Positions 33,124 through 42,355 of a stretch of 47,333 nt of DNA are shown here, piece after piece. The stretch covers positions 1 to 47,333 of the forward strand of contig DCKD01000063.1 in the NCBI GenBank assembly GCA_002320245.1, written 5' to 3'. Position 1 is the stretch's first letter; the number at the start of each line of letters is the position of its first letter. A program made the position numbers and the translations under genes. The notes below the pieces were generated by a model, which saw only the letters and a program-made list of their open reading frames with translations, ran no database searches and had not been told where the DNA came from. Origin of the DNA: Lachnospiraceae bacterium UBA1683. Lineage in GTDB: Bacteria; Bacillota; Clostridia; Lachnospirales; Lachnospiraceae.

Positions 33124-33742
33124 ACAAAAACGGATTATACCTCCGCTCATATCCGATGGATGTCTCATCCATATGTCCCGGATATACTTTCGTTTCATCC
33201 GGCAGTTCCATCAGTTTTTCCCGTACAGAGCGAATCAGTTGCAAACTGCTCCCTGTCGGAAAATCCGTTCTTCCGACGGACGTATGAAACAACGTGTCCC
33301 CACTGAACAGTATGTGCTCTTCTTCCATATAATAACAGCATCCGCCAATCGTATGTCCCGGTGTGTAGATTACCTGAATTTTAGCGCCGGCAATCTCCAG
33401 CATTTGCCCGTCGCTCACATATTCAGCACCGGAAAATGTATACCCTTCTCCATAGGAAACCGACATATTTTTGCCCGTATCATTGAGCACCGTTTCCTCC
33501 TGCTCATGTGCATATACAGGAACCGGAAATTTCTTCAAAAATTCAGCGATTCCCATGATGTGGTCGAAATGGCCGTGCGTCAGAAGAATCGCTTTCACAT
33601 TCAGCCCCTCATCTTTGATATGGGACACCATCTCATCCGTACATACCGCCAAATCTACGATAAAACATTCTCTGGTCTTTTCGTTGCTGACGATATAACA
33701 ATTCGTCCCGACCATTCCAATAACAAACTTCTCAATCCGCAT
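33122..33742 (-). CDS. MBL-fold metallo-hydrolase (glyoxalase II-like)
   Basis: A 206-aa metallo-beta-lactamase-fold hydrolase with the dinuclear metal signature THGHFDH (motif HxHxDH), then His in YTPGHTIGG, Asp in LFSGDTLF, and His in YPGHMDET. Family members in this relA-hemZ setting are annotated glyoxalase II-like, but the substrate is not known. ATG 33742 is chosen because GAGAGGG lies upstream and MRIEKFVIGMVGTN is the usual start; an in-frame extension to 33922 would overlap relA. Its stop codon lies in palindrome copy G. Confidence 0.9.
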   Translation of the reverse strand: MRIEKFVIGMVGTNCYIVSNEKTRECFIVDLAVCTDEMVSHIKDEGLNVKAILLTHGHFDHIMGIAEFLKKFPVPVYAHEQEETVLNDTGKNMSVSYGEGYTFSGAEYVSDGQMLEIAGAKIQVIYTPGHTIGGCCYYMEEEHILFSGDTLFHTSVGRTDFPTGSSLQLIRSVREKLMELPDETKVYPGHMDETSIGYERRYNPFL

Positions 33743-33887
33743 CATAACCCTCTCTTTTATTACCTTAGCAGACCGCTCCCAATATCCGTCCGCTGCTTTT
33801 TCTATACCGACCCACACAAGCACTGCAAATGCACTGTTTTCGTAACAGTTCTGCCGGAGGGCTGTACTGTTACCTGTTTTCCGCATA
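33743..33887 (-). other. Spacer with an 8-bp hairpin between relA and the MBL gene
   Basis: On the minus strand GTAACAGT and ACTGTTAC (around 33841-33872) pair across about 16 nt. No T-tract follows. No dtd gene is present here, although many Firmicutes have one between relA and an MBL hydrolase. Confidence 0.4.
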
Positions 33888-36194
33888 TCATCCGACAGTT
33901 CTTTCGATATCAAGAACACCATCTATCTGACGGAGTTTTTCAATAACCCGGTTCAACTCGTCTCTTCCATGCACAACAAATCCCATGTCCAGCGTCGCTG
34001 TCCCTTTTTTGCTTGTACGGACATTCATTGACTTTACATCGAGCTTTGCCTCGGTAAATACTTTGGAAATCTCCATCAGCATTCCACGGCGGTCATTCGC
34101 ATACATTTTCAGTTCTGCAAGATACTGCCCGCCATTTTCACTTTCGACATTGCTCTCCCACTCCGCGTCAATCAGCCGTTCCCGCTCTGCCGCAGACAAA
34201 TGAATCATATTCACACAGTCTGTCCGGTGAATGGACATTCCGCGCCCTCTTGTCACAAATCCGACAATCTCATCCCCCGGCACCGGATTGCAGCACTTGG
34301 AAAAACGTACCGCCATATCATCAATTCCTTTGACAATGATTCCGCTCTTGGACTTCGCAATGTGTACTTTCTGCGCATTTGCCCCGGAAATCGTCTCCAG
34401 AATTGTCTCATCCGTAATCTCTTTTTTATAGTCCTTCTGATACTCTTCGTAAAGACGGTTTACAACCTGCCCTTCTTTGAGTCCGCCATGTCCAATCGCC
34501 GCAAGCACAGAATCCCAGTCACGGAATCCATATTTATGCTGTACAATCTGAAGATATTTCGGTTTTGCAACACTTGCCAGATTAATCGACTTTGTCTTGC
34601 AGTATGCCGCAACAAGTTCACGTCCCCGGACGATGTTTTCCTCTTTGAATTCCTTTTTAAACCACTGGTTAATCTTACTCTTCGCCTGTGTGCTCTTTAC
34701 AATATTCAGCCAGTCACGGCTCGGTCCTTTCGAATTCTGGGAAGTCAGAATCTCAATACGGTCTCCATTCTGAATCTTATAATCGATATTCACCAGTTTG
34801 CCGTTGACACGGGCGCCGACCATCTTATTGCCGACCGCACTGTGGATTGCATATGCAAAATCTACCGGCGTAGAACCATTCGGCAGATTCTTGACATCGC
34901 CATTCGGAGTGAAACAATAAACATCTTCTGCGAACAAATCCAAGTCACCCTTTAAGAGACTCAGGAATTCCCGGTTATCCGACATGTCGCGCTGCCATTC
35001 CAGAATCTGGCGCAGCCAGCTTAGTTTCTCCTCTTCCTGCGCCTTGACGCTCTTGGTCGCATCCCCGCCCTCTTTATATTTCCAGTGGGCTGCGATACCA
35101 TATTCCGCCGTCTTATGCATCTCTTCCGTACGAATCTGAATCTCAAACGGCTGACCGGATGGTCCCATCAATGTTGTATGAAGAGACTGATACATGTTCG
35201 CCTTCGGCATCGCAATATAATCTTTAAAACGTCCCGGAATCGGCGTATACATCTCGTGGATGACCCCCAGCGCAGCATAGCAGTCCTTTACCGAATCCAC
35301 GATAATCCGAACCGCAAACAAATCATAGACTTGGTCCAGCGTCTTGTTTTGATTCACCATCTTTTTATAAATACTGAAGAAATGCTTCACCCTGCCGTAA
35401 ACCTTCGCCTTGATATGCGCATTTTCCATGTGTTTAGACACTTCTTCCACAATTTGCTGCACAAACTCTTCCCGTTTTGTCTTACGCTCATTCAAATCCT
35501 TCACAAGCTGGTAGTAAACTTCCGGATTGGAATATTTCAACGCCAAATCATCCAGCTCAATTTTAATCTTGGAAATACCAAGACGCTGTGCAATGGGTGC
35601 GTAAATATCCATCGTCTCTCTTGCCTTTTCCTGCTGCTTTGCAGGAGTCATAAATTCCAGCGTCCGCATATTGTGAAGCCGGTCTGCCAGTTTGATGATA
35701 ATGACACGGATATCCTTTGCCATTGCAAGAAACATCTTACGCAGATTCTCCGCCTGCACTTCCAACTTATCCTGTGCGTAAGACAACTGTCCCAACTTCG
35801 TAACACCATCTACAAGAAGCGCTACCTCAGAGCCAAATTCTCTCGTGATGTCATCCAGCGTCATCTCCGTATCTTCCACGACATCATGCAGCATCCCCGC
35901 CACGATTGTCTCTTTATCCATCTCCAGGTCTGCCAGGATAATGCCCACCCAAAGCGGATGGATAATATACGGTTCGCCTGATTTACGCACCTGATTTTTG
36001 TGAGCCCCGCCCGCGATGCGGTACGCTTTCTCAATCATGGAAATGTCTGCGGATGGATGATACTTTTTTACCCTTGCAGTCAATGCCTGATACAATTGTT
36101 CCGGGTCCTGATAATCGACAGGATTCTTAACTGCATGGCCATCAACAATCCCCAGATTCTTATTCAGTAATTCATATTCTAATGTTCCAGCCAT
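33888..36194 (-). CDS. relA: Bifunctional (p)ppGpp synthetase/hydrolase Rel
   Basis: Master enzyme of the stringent response. The 768-aa long RSH protein has an intact hydrolase site HDVVEDT (His103-Asp104) and a synthetase domain with GRVKHFFSIYKKM, YDLFAVRIIVDS and YQSLHTT. It also has a TGS domain (about 385-445: VYCFTPNGDVKNLPNGSTPVDFAY region), a zinc-finger/helical region and a C-terminal ACT domain. It should therefore both make and degrade ppGpp. ATG 36194 has AAGGAGG 7 nt upstream; the frame is open to 36242. It follows recJ, with repeat copy 3 between. With codY (which senses GTP) in the same window, it links amino-acid starvation to branched-chain amino acid genes. Confidence 0.97.
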   Translation of the reverse strand: MAGTLEYELLNKNLGIVDGHAVKNPVDYQDPEQLYQALTARVKKYHPSADISMIEKAYRIAGGAHKNQVRKSGEPYIIHPLWVGIILADLEMDKETIVAGMLHDVVEDTEMTLDDITREFGSEVALLVDGVTKLGQLSYAQDKLEVQAENLRKMFLAMAKDIRVIIIKLADRLHNMRTLEFMTPAKQQEKARETMDIYAPIAQRLGISKIKIELDDLALKYSNPEVYYQLVKDLNERKTKREEFVQQIVEEVSKHMENAHIKAKVYGRVKHFFSIYKKMVNQNKTLDQVYDLFAVRIIVDSVKDCYAALGVIHEMYTPIPGRFKDYIAMPKANMYQSLHTTLMGPSGQPFEIQIRTEEMHKTAEYGIAAHWKYKEGGDATKSVKAQEEEKLSWLRQILEWQRDMSDNREFLSLLKGDLDLFAEDVYCFTPNGDVKNLPNGSTPVDFAYAIHSAVGNKMVGARVNGKLVNIDYKIQNGDRIEILTSQNSKGPSRDWLNIVKSTQAKSKINQWFKKEFKEENIVRGRELVAAYCKTKSINLASVAKPKYLQIVQHKYGFRDWDSVLAAIGHGGLKEGQVVNRLYEEYQKDYKKEITDETILETISGANAQKVHIAKSKSGIIVKGIDDMAVRFSKCCNPVPGDEIVGFVTRGRGMSIHRTDCVNMIHLSAAERERLIDAEWESNVESENGGQYLAELKMYANDRRGMLMEISKVFTEAKLDVKSMNVRTSKKGTATLDMGFVVHGRDELNRVIEKLRQIDGVLDIERTVG

Positions 36195-36268
36195 CAGACA
36201 TCCTCCTTCTGTTTCTGCCGAAATATTACTATTCAGGCACATCTATGTATAGATATTGTATGTTTTTT

Positions 36269-36317
36269 CATGCAAGCATGAAACACATGACCTTTTGCCC
36301 CTGGTATCATGTAATTA
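36269..36317. repeat. TTTTGMCCCTGGTATCAT repeat, copy 3
   Basis: Contains CATGCAAGCATG (36269-36280) followed by ACATGACCTTTTGCCCC and TGGTATCATGTAATTA. It is the best match to copy 1 in opposite orientation. Located between recJ and relA. Confidence 0.85.
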
Positions 36318-36348
36318 GTATAGCATTTTTTTCCCAATTGTAAAGAAA

Positions 36349-38073
36349 TCAATTTTGATTCCCCTGATAGTTGACTACAACAATCTGCAACGTTTTATCC
36401 CCACGGAACTCATTTACAGACGGATAATAGGTAAATGACATCGTCTCATTTCGCTCCATTGTCTGAAAGCAGTCCTGCACATCGCCAAAATAAATCGCCT
36501 CCATCCGGTTTCCCTGTACATCCTCTGCCTGAAATCTGAGGACATTCCGGTTCTTACCAATAATCCGCGGCCGAATAACACGCAGATTCCTCTCCGCAAA
36601 AAGCGGTTTCGCATTTCCTTTTCCAAACGGCTCCAGAAGCTCCAATTCATTGACAAGCTGCTCGTTTATATAAGGAAACGGAAGCCGTATGTCAATCGAT
36701 ATCTTTTCCATCAAATCCTCTTCTGTCAGATTTGAAAGTTCATTGATTGTCTCACGGAAACGATTGATATTTTTCTCCTCCAAAGACAGCCCCGCCGCCA
36801 GTTTATGTCCGCCGAACTTCGTAAATAACGCCCGGCACTTGCACATTTCTTCAAACATATTATAGCTTTCAATCGAACGCCCCGAACCCTTAACACCTTC
36901 CTCCCCCTGTGTCAGTACAAACACGGGACGGTAGTATTTTTCCCGGATACGCCCTGCAATAATTCCGGCTATGCTCTCATGGCAATCCGGCAAATAAACA
37001 ACCAGTACTTTGTCGTCAATCAGCGACGTGTTCTCAATCATCTCAACCGCCTGACTGACGCCCTTTTCCGTCATCTCTTTCCGACTGTCATTGAGTGCCT
37101 TCAAATCCTCCGCCAGCATCACCGCCTCACGCCGCGTTTTGGCATTTAATAGCTCCAGCGCCCGTTTCGCCGTATCCAGACGCCCGCCGGCGTTGATACA
37201 CGGTCCGATGACAAAACCAATGTGATACGCATTCAGGCGCTCAACCGGCACCTGTGTGCACTCCATCAACGCTTTCAATCCTTCGTTTTTGGTACATTTC
37301 AACATCTCCAGCCCCTGCTTGACAAACACACGGTTTTCCCCGGTCAAATCCATCACATCACCGACCGTGGCAATGGCTACATTTTCCATAAGATAATCGA
37401 CGTCTTCCACGTCTGCCTGCATCACCTCACACAATGCCTCCACAAGTTTGTATGCGACAGCCGCACCACAGAGCCCTTTAAATGGATATTCACAGTCCGC
37501 ACGGTGCGGATCCACAACCGCGTCCGCCTGCGGGATAAGATACTCCTTGTCCTCTCCTACTTCCAGATAAGGCACTTCATGGTGATCCGTCACAATAACA
37601 GTCAGTCCCTGCGATTTTCCATAAGCAATTTCCTCTGATGCCGCAATCCCATTATCACAGGTAACAATCGTATCAATCCCATCCTCAATTGCCCGGTCAA
37701 TCAACGACTTATTCAGCCCATATCCGTCCTTAATCCTGTCCGGAATATCCGTGTCAACATCCGCGCCAAGCCGGGACAGTCCTTCCTGCAAAATATATGT
37801 TGCATTCACTCCATCGATATCATAATCGCCAATTACACGGATTGCCTCATGCCCGCGGATTTTCTCCGCCAGTATTTCCACCGCCTTATCCATATCCTTC
37901 ATCAGCATACCGTCGTATAAATCCGCAATGGTTCCATTCAGATAAAAATCAATCGCTTTCTCCCCAACGATATCCCTGTTTCGGATTAGACGCGCCAGAA
38001 TCGGCGAAATATGATACTTCGCCGCAATCCCCTGAAAATCTGCCTTTTTCATCGTCATAAACCATTTTTCCAT
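36349..38073 (-). CDS. recJ: Single-stranded-DNA-specific exonuclease RecJ
   Basis: 5'-3' single-strand exonuclease for recombination and repair. The 574-aa protein has the DHH-family motifs: DYDIDG (83-88), TCDNG, DHH (163-165), and GPCINAGGRLDTA, followed by the DHHA1 motif GGHKLAAGLSLEE. A C-terminal OB-fold domain follows. The length matches the shorter clostridial RecJ. AGAGAGG lies before the ATG, and a good promoter is found about 65 nt upstream. It heads the recJ-relA-MBL-hemZ-hisS-aspS run, although repeat elements interrupt it. Confidence 0.95.
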   Translation of the reverse strand: MEKWFMTMKKADFQGIAAKYHISPILARLIRNRDIVGEKAIDFYLNGTIADLYDGMLMKDMDKAVEILAEKIRGHEAIRVIGDYDIDGVNATYILQEGLSRLGADVDTDIPDRIKDGYGLNKSLIDRAIEDGIDTIVTCDNGIAASEEIAYGKSQGLTVIVTDHHEVPYLEVGEDKEYLIPQADAVVDPHRADCEYPFKGLCGAAVAYKLVEALCEVMQADVEDVDYLMENVAIATVGDVMDLTGENRVFVKQGLEMLKCTKNEGLKALMECTQVPVERLNAYHIGFVIGPCINAGGRLDTAKRALELLNAKTRREAVMLAEDLKALNDSRKEMTEKGVSQAVEMIENTSLIDDKVLVVYLPDCHESIAGIIAGRIREKYYRPVFVLTQGEEGVKGSGRSIESYNMFEEMCKCRALFTKFGGHKLAAGLSLEEKNINRFRETINELSNLTEEDLMEKISIDIRLPFPYINEQLVNELELLEPFGKGNAKPLFAERNLRVIRPRIIGKNRNVLRFQAEDVQGNRMEAIYFGDVQDCFQTMERNETMSFTYYPSVNEFRGDKTLQIVVVNYQGNQN

Positions 38074-38134
38074 GTATATTCCTCTCTCTTACACCTGCAA
38101 CCTGTCCAAAATTGCTGTAAATTTCTTTCGTTTT

Positions 38135-38163
38135 ATTATACATGGAAATCCTAGCTCCTGCAA
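38135..38163 (-). promoter_or_regulatory. Promoter of recJ
   Basis: TTGCAG (38158-38163), 17-nt spacer, TATAAT (38135-38140) on the minus strand. Confidence 0.65.
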
Positions 38164-38224
38164 CTGTAGTGTATCCGCTTCGTGCCTGTATATCCGCAGT
38201 TTCGCTACACAAAACCTGCAGGCT

Positions 38225-38268
38225 TATAAAAAGAACCATAAAATATGAGGACATATTTTATGGTTCTT
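38225..38268 (-). terminator. Terminator of the scf-secDF transcript
   Basis: Seventeen-bp perfect stem (38231-38247 with 38252-38268) with loop TCCT and a T stretch afterwards on the minus strand. The stem is AT-rich. Confidence 0.9.
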
Positions 38269-38301
38269 CGTTTATTTACAATCATATTATCATTGTGATT
38301 C

Positions 38302-40551
38302 CTACTTTTTAACGATTTTTGTTTTCATCACATACCACAACGCTCCCGTAATACATACAGACGAGTAAGCGCCGCACACAATACCTACCATCAACGGCAG
38401 TGCGAATTCCTTGATGGAACTTACACCCATTACATAAAGAACGGCGACCATGACAAATGTTGTCAGTGATGTGTAAATACTACGTGTCAATGTACGTGTG
38501 ATACATCTATTTACAAGCGCATCCAGACCTTCTCCGCGTTTCTTTGTCTTGAGCTCCTCACGGATGCGGTCGAAAATTACAATGGTTGCATTGATAGAGT
38601 ATCCAACGATGGTCAGCATACACGCAATAAATGTATTGCCGACAGATACCCTTGCAATGACATAGAATCCAAGTACAACAAGCACGTCATGCAGCAATGC
38701 AAGGACGGCACTTGTTGCAAACCTTACATCTTTAAAACGGAACCAGATGTAGAGCAGCATACATACGGTTGCAATAATGACCGCAATCACTGCATCCCGT
38801 CTCATCTCAGAACTTACCGTTGAGCTGATATTTTCTGTTGTAATCTGGTCCGCCTGTACTCCATAGTTATCGGACATGACTTTTGCGAATGCCTCACGTT
38901 TCTCCAAATCAAGTGTCTGTGTCTTGAAGATTACCTGATTGCTGTCCGCAACCTTCTGTACCTGTACATTCTTATCCCCTGTAACATCTTCAATCAGCGG
39001 AACGATGTCCCGGTCAATTTTTTCCAGTGTATAATCCTGAGCAAATGTTACATTTGTTGAAGTACCGCCCTTGAATTCCAAACTGTAATTCAGAGCGCCC
39101 TTCCCCTGTGCCGAATTGATTCCCATGAATACAAAGCCAATAAGAATGAGCGCTGCAGAAATTGCAAAGAAAACTTTTTTCTTTCCAAGAAAATTAATTG
39201 GTTTTCTTTCTTTCAGCATACGTCCATAAACCTTTTCACTTCTGATTCCGACCGCATAGAATGCATACACAATCATTTTGGTAATGACAAGCGCCGTGAA
39301 CATGGACAGAACGATACCAAGCGCCAGCGTCTGTGCAAATCCCTTTACCGTACCGCTGCCCCGCAGCCACAGCACCGCTGCCGCAATCAAGGTTGTAATG
39401 TTACCGTCCAGAATCGCCGACATTGCCTTGTGGAAACCGGCATTGAGAGCGGCTTTTACAGATTTTCCATCCGTAAACTCCTCTTTCACACGGGCAAATA
39501 TAATAACATTCGCATCCACCGCCATACCAATTCCAAGTATAATACCTGCGATACCCGGAAGTGTCAGCGTGATGTCAAATGCATTCAAAGCAACAAGCAT
39601 GAGTCCCGTATAAATCAAAAGTGCAAGCCCTGCCGCAAATCCCGGAAGAAGATATACCCAGCACATAAATACGAATACGATTGCAAGACCAATTGCTCCC
39701 GCCTTCAGGCTTGTACTGATTGCCTCTTCGCCAAGCTGTGCACCGACTACATTGGAGCGCAGCTCCTCCAGTTCCAGATTCAGACCTCCGATACGGATTG
39801 TAGATGCCAGTCTGTCAGCTTCCTCATATGTCATATTTCCGGAAATCTGTGCCTGTCCGTCAGAAATCTCTGCATTTACATTTGGAACACTGACAAAAGC
39901 TCCATCGTAGTAAATACCAATGCTCTGCCCATTCGCGTAAGCCGCCTTTGTAGCTGCCGCAAATTTTTCTGTTCCGTCTTTATTCAGTTCCAATGATACA
40001 ACATATTGCTTTGCACCAGTTGTGCCGTTATTTGTACTTCCCGCGGATGCTGTTTTTACATCCGTACCTGTCAATACAACAGAACCGTCATCCAAAAGCT
40101 CATCAATTGTCTTATTCAGTTGGAAATCTGCAGCAGCATCACCTGTACTGGAAACCTGTTTGTAATTCGCATTTCCATCACTGTCTTTTTCTGCAATAAA
40201 ATACAGCGAACCCGGCTGTCCAAGCTCGTCCAGAATTTCATTTGCATCGGTAACTCCGGGGATTTCAATACTGATTCTGTCGTCCCCTTCCTGATAAACA
40301 GTTGCCTCTGTACTGTACTGCTCCACACGTCTCTGCAATTTGTAGATGGTATCCGCCATATCTTCATCAGACGGTTTGTCACCCTTAACCTGATATGTAA
40401 TGCTGACACCACCTTCCAAATCCAGCCCGAGATTGATATTCTTCATCGCACCGGAATGGCCTCTGCCAAGCCCGACCGTCGTAGTTACTCCTAGCAGTAC
40501 CATGAGTGCCACAACAAGAATCAGACTCAGAATGCCTTTACTTTTCTTCAT
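38302..40551 (-). CDS. secDF: Fused protein translocase subunit SecDF
   Basis: Proton-driven subunit that assists Sec-dependent export. The 749-aa protein joins SecD (about 1-440: GLDLEGGVSITYQV, a large periplasmic P1 domain, GMAVDANVIIFARVKEE) and SecF (about 450-749: NYSLEFKGGTS, GYSINATIVIFDRIREE). It has twelve predicted membrane helices, and the two essential aspartates in the D-A-N-V/N-A-T-I-type segments are present. ATG 40551 is chosen because AAAGGA precedes it; it overlaps the scfB end by 14 nt. Its place in the SCIFF cluster is conserved in Clostridia, and the two may be functionally related. Confidence 0.96.
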   Translation of the reverse strand: MKKSKGILSLILVVALMVLLGVTTTVGLGRGHSGAMKNINLGLDLEGGVSITYQVKGDKPSDEDMADTIYKLQRRVEQYSTEATVYQEGDDRISIEIPGVTDANEILDELGQPGSLYFIAEKDSDGNANYKQVSSTGDAAADFQLNKTIDELLDDGSVVLTGTDVKTASAGSTNNGTTGAKQYVVSLELNKDGTEKFAAATKAAYANGQSIGIYYDGAFVSVPNVNAEISDGQAQISGNMTYEEADRLASTIRIGGLNLELEELRSNVVGAQLGEEAISTSLKAGAIGLAIVFVFMCWVYLLPGFAAGLALLIYTGLMLVALNAFDITLTLPGIAGIILGIGMAVDANVIIFARVKEEFTDGKSVKAALNAGFHKAMSAILDGNITTLIAAAVLWLRGSGTVKGFAQTLALGIVLSMFTALVITKMIVYAFYAVGIRSEKVYGRMLKERKPINFLGKKKVFFAISAALILIGFVFMGINSAQGKGALNYSLEFKGGTSTNVTFAQDYTLEKIDRDIVPLIEDVTGDKNVQVQKVADSNQVIFKTQTLDLEKREAFAKVMSDNYGVQADQITTENISSTVSSEMRRDAVIAVIIATVCMLLYIWFRFKDVRFATSAVLALLHDVLVVLGFYVIARVSVGNTFIACMLTIVGYSINATIVIFDRIREELKTKKRGEGLDALVNRCITRTLTRSIYTSLTTFVMVAVLYVMGVSSIKEFALPLMVGIVCGAYSSVCITGALWYVMKTKIVKK

Positions 40552-41959
40552 TACTTTCATTCCTTTCTTCATCTGCCAACGCAGCTTTAATCATAATTGC
40601 ACACTCTACCCTCTTGCGCTCCATCTCACAGCTCACATCATATGTATTATGGATGGTGTGGTGGAACTTATATGAATTTGCCATGCATCCGCCGCTGCAA
40701 TAGAATCTTGCGAAACAATTTTTGCACTTTTCTTTGGAATACACACTGCAGCCCCGGAACTCGTCCGCAATTTCAGGTTTTGTAATGCCATCGTCAACAT
40801 TTCCCATCAGGAACTCTTCCTGCCCGACGAACTGGTGGCATGGATACAAGTCTCCCCACGGAGTCACTGCCAGATATTCCGTGCCTGAACCACATCCGGA
40901 AAGACGTTTTGCCACACACGGACCGCCTTCCAAATCCAGCATAAAATGAAAGAACGTAAATCCTTTTCCTGCCCGCTCACGTTCAACCATCGTCTTCGCC
41001 AGAATATCATACTGCTCAAAAATCTGCGGCAAATCGCTTTCGCGGATTGCATATGGATCTGTTTCCTCCCCGACAACCGGTTCAATAGAAATCTGCTCAA
41101 AACCAAGCTCCGCAAAATGCATAACATCTTTGGAAAAGTCCAGATTCTCCCTCGTGAATGTTCCGCGGATATAATATTTTTCCTGATTCCGGCTCTCTGC
41201 CAGCTTCTGGAACTTCGGAACAATCAAATCATAACTTCCCTTGCCATTTCTGAACGGACGCATCCTGTCGTTGACTTCTTTTCTTCCGTCCAGGCTCAGC
41301 ACTACATTATCCATCTCCCTGTTGACAAATTCCTGTACTTCATCATTCAGAAGGACGCCGTTTGTCGTCAATGTGAAACGAAAATGTTTATCATACAACT
41401 TTTCCTGTTCTCTTCCGTATGCTACCAAATCCTTGACAACCTGCCAGTTCATCAACGGCTCTCCGCCGAAAAAGTCAACTTCCAGATTCCGTCTGCTGCC
41501 CGAATTGGCAATCAGGAAATCCAGCGCTTTCTTTCCGACTTCATAAGACATCAATGCCCTGCGTCCATGATACTCTCCCTCTTCCGCAAAGCAATATCGG
41601 CAAGCCAGGTTACAGTCATGGGCAATGTGCAGGCAAAGCGCCTTTACCACAGTCTTGCGCTGTTTTACCTCGTCAATATAGTCTTCGTAAATATCCCTCG
41701 TAAACAACTGTCCTGCATCGGTCAGTTCAATTACCGCCTCCAGAATATCTTTCAAATCCTCTTCCGGATATGTACTCCCCAGTTTCTTTTTAAGATTTGC
41801 AAATGTTTCCTCACTGCGCAGCGTCTCCGGTGTGTGGAATGTATTCCCCTTCTCGAGACAGGCAATGATATCATATGCCTCCTTGTCCACTACATGAACA
41901 GAACCACTGTTCACATCTAAGACAATGTTATACCCATTATTCTGGTACTGATGTATCAC
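40538..41959 (-). CDS. scfB: SCIFF peptide maturase (radical SAM/SPASM, thioether-forming)
   Basis: Radical-SAM enzyme expected to install a cysteine thioether in the adjacent ScfA peptide. The 473-aa protein starts with a peptide-recognition-like domain (about 1-95), then the cluster-binding CNLACRYC (Cys116, Cys120, Cys123), and ends with SPASM cysteines (CGSGTEY, CHQF, CKNCFARFYCSGGC). The start codon is GTG with AGAGAGG upstream; no suitable ATG lies nearby in frame. It is followed by secDF with an overlap and preceded by scfA, the invariant cluster order. The family and reaction are known; the biological role of the mature SCIFF peptide is not. Confidence 0.95.
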   Translation of the reverse strand: MIHQYQNNGYNIVLDVNSGSVHVVDKEAYDIIACLEKGNTFHTPETLRSEETFANLKKKLGSTYPEEDLKDILEAVIELTDAGQLFTRDIYEDYIDEVKQRKTVVKALCLHIAHDCNLACRYCFAEEGEYHGRRALMSYEVGKKALDFLIANSGSRRNLEVDFFGGEPLMNWQVVKDLVAYGREQEKLYDKHFRFTLTTNGVLLNDEVQEFVNREMDNVVLSLDGRKEVNDRMRPFRNGKGSYDLIVPKFQKLAESRNQEKYYIRGTFTRENLDFSKDVMHFAELGFEQISIEPVVGEETDPYAIRESDLPQIFEQYDILAKTMVERERAGKGFTFFHFMLDLEGGPCVAKRLSGCGSGTEYLAVTPWGDLYPCHQFVGQEEFLMGNVDDGITKPEIADEFRGCSVYSKEKCKNCFARFYCSGGCMANSYKFHHTIHNTYDVSCEMERKRVECAIMIKAALADEERNESNEEK

Positions 41960-42021
41960 AACAGATACCTCTCTTTCTATTATCTTTCCATACCCTTATA
42001 CACTGAGGGTAATAACGACAC

Positions 42022-42047
42022 AAGGCAGCGACCGAGGCCGCTGCCTT
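42022..42047. other. Hairpin between scfA and scfB
   Basis: AAGGCAGCG (42022-42030) pairs with CGCTGCCTT (42039-42047). On the minus strand the T-tract is poor, so it may be a partial terminator or a processing/stabiliser element that lets scfA mRNA exceed scfB mRNA. Confidence 0.5.
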
Positions 42048-42065
42048 TCCATTTTATTTTGTGAA

Positions 42066-42209
42066 TTATTTCTTATGCTCACATGTCTGATTTCCTACTG
42101 TACAGGAAGTCTTGCATGCTGACTGGCAGGATGTCTGGCATTCTCCGCATCCGCCTTTTTTCACTGTATTATTCAATGTCTGTGTATTCAGTGTTTTGAT
42201 ATGTTTCAT
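42066..42209 (-). CDS. scfA: SCIFF ribosomally made peptide precursor (six cysteines)
   Basis: A 47-aa peptide (too short for most gene finders) starting MKHIKTLNTQTLNN, then KKGGCGECQTSC and ending QTCEHKK. It has six cysteines, at 21, 24, 28, 32, 36 and 43, which is the defining feature of SCIFF (six cysteines in forty-five). Its neighbour scfB makes a thioether in such a peptide. A very strong AGGAGG site lies before the ATG and the gene has its own promoter. The peptide is small and highly conserved in Clostridia; its final function is unknown. Confidence 0.97.
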   Translation of the reverse strand: MKHIKTLNTQTLNNTVKKGGCGECQTSCQSACKTSCTVGNQTCEHKK

Positions 42210-42265
42210 CGTTATCTCCTCCTACTGTTTCATACTCGTAAGCGTTCATGCTTTTACTTCCTAGA

Positions 42266-42294
42266 ATTATAACACACCGATGTATGATTTTAAA
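42266..42294 (-). promoter_or_regulatory. Promoter of scfA
   Basis: TTTAAA (42289-42294), 17-nt spacer, TATAAT (42266-42271) on the minus strand, about 57 nt before the scfA ATG. Confidence 0.6.
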
Positions 42295-42355
42295 GTACTT
42301 TTTTGTAAATTTCCATCCAGCCATGCCACCCTTTCCGGTCAAAACAGCATGAACT

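Noticed and set aside
33743..33922. Remnant of a dtd gene between relA and the MBL gene
   Set aside because: The translated region shows no D-aminoacyl-tRNA deacylase motif in any frame; it overlaps relA and looks like a plain spacer.
35085..35981. Plus-strand open frame of 298 codons inside relA
   Set aside because: Antisense shadow; the relA frame has complete hydrolase and synthetase motifs.
40946..41920. Plus-strand open frame of 324 codons inside scfB
   Set aside because: Antisense shadow of the maturase gene; no start signals and no conserved motif.
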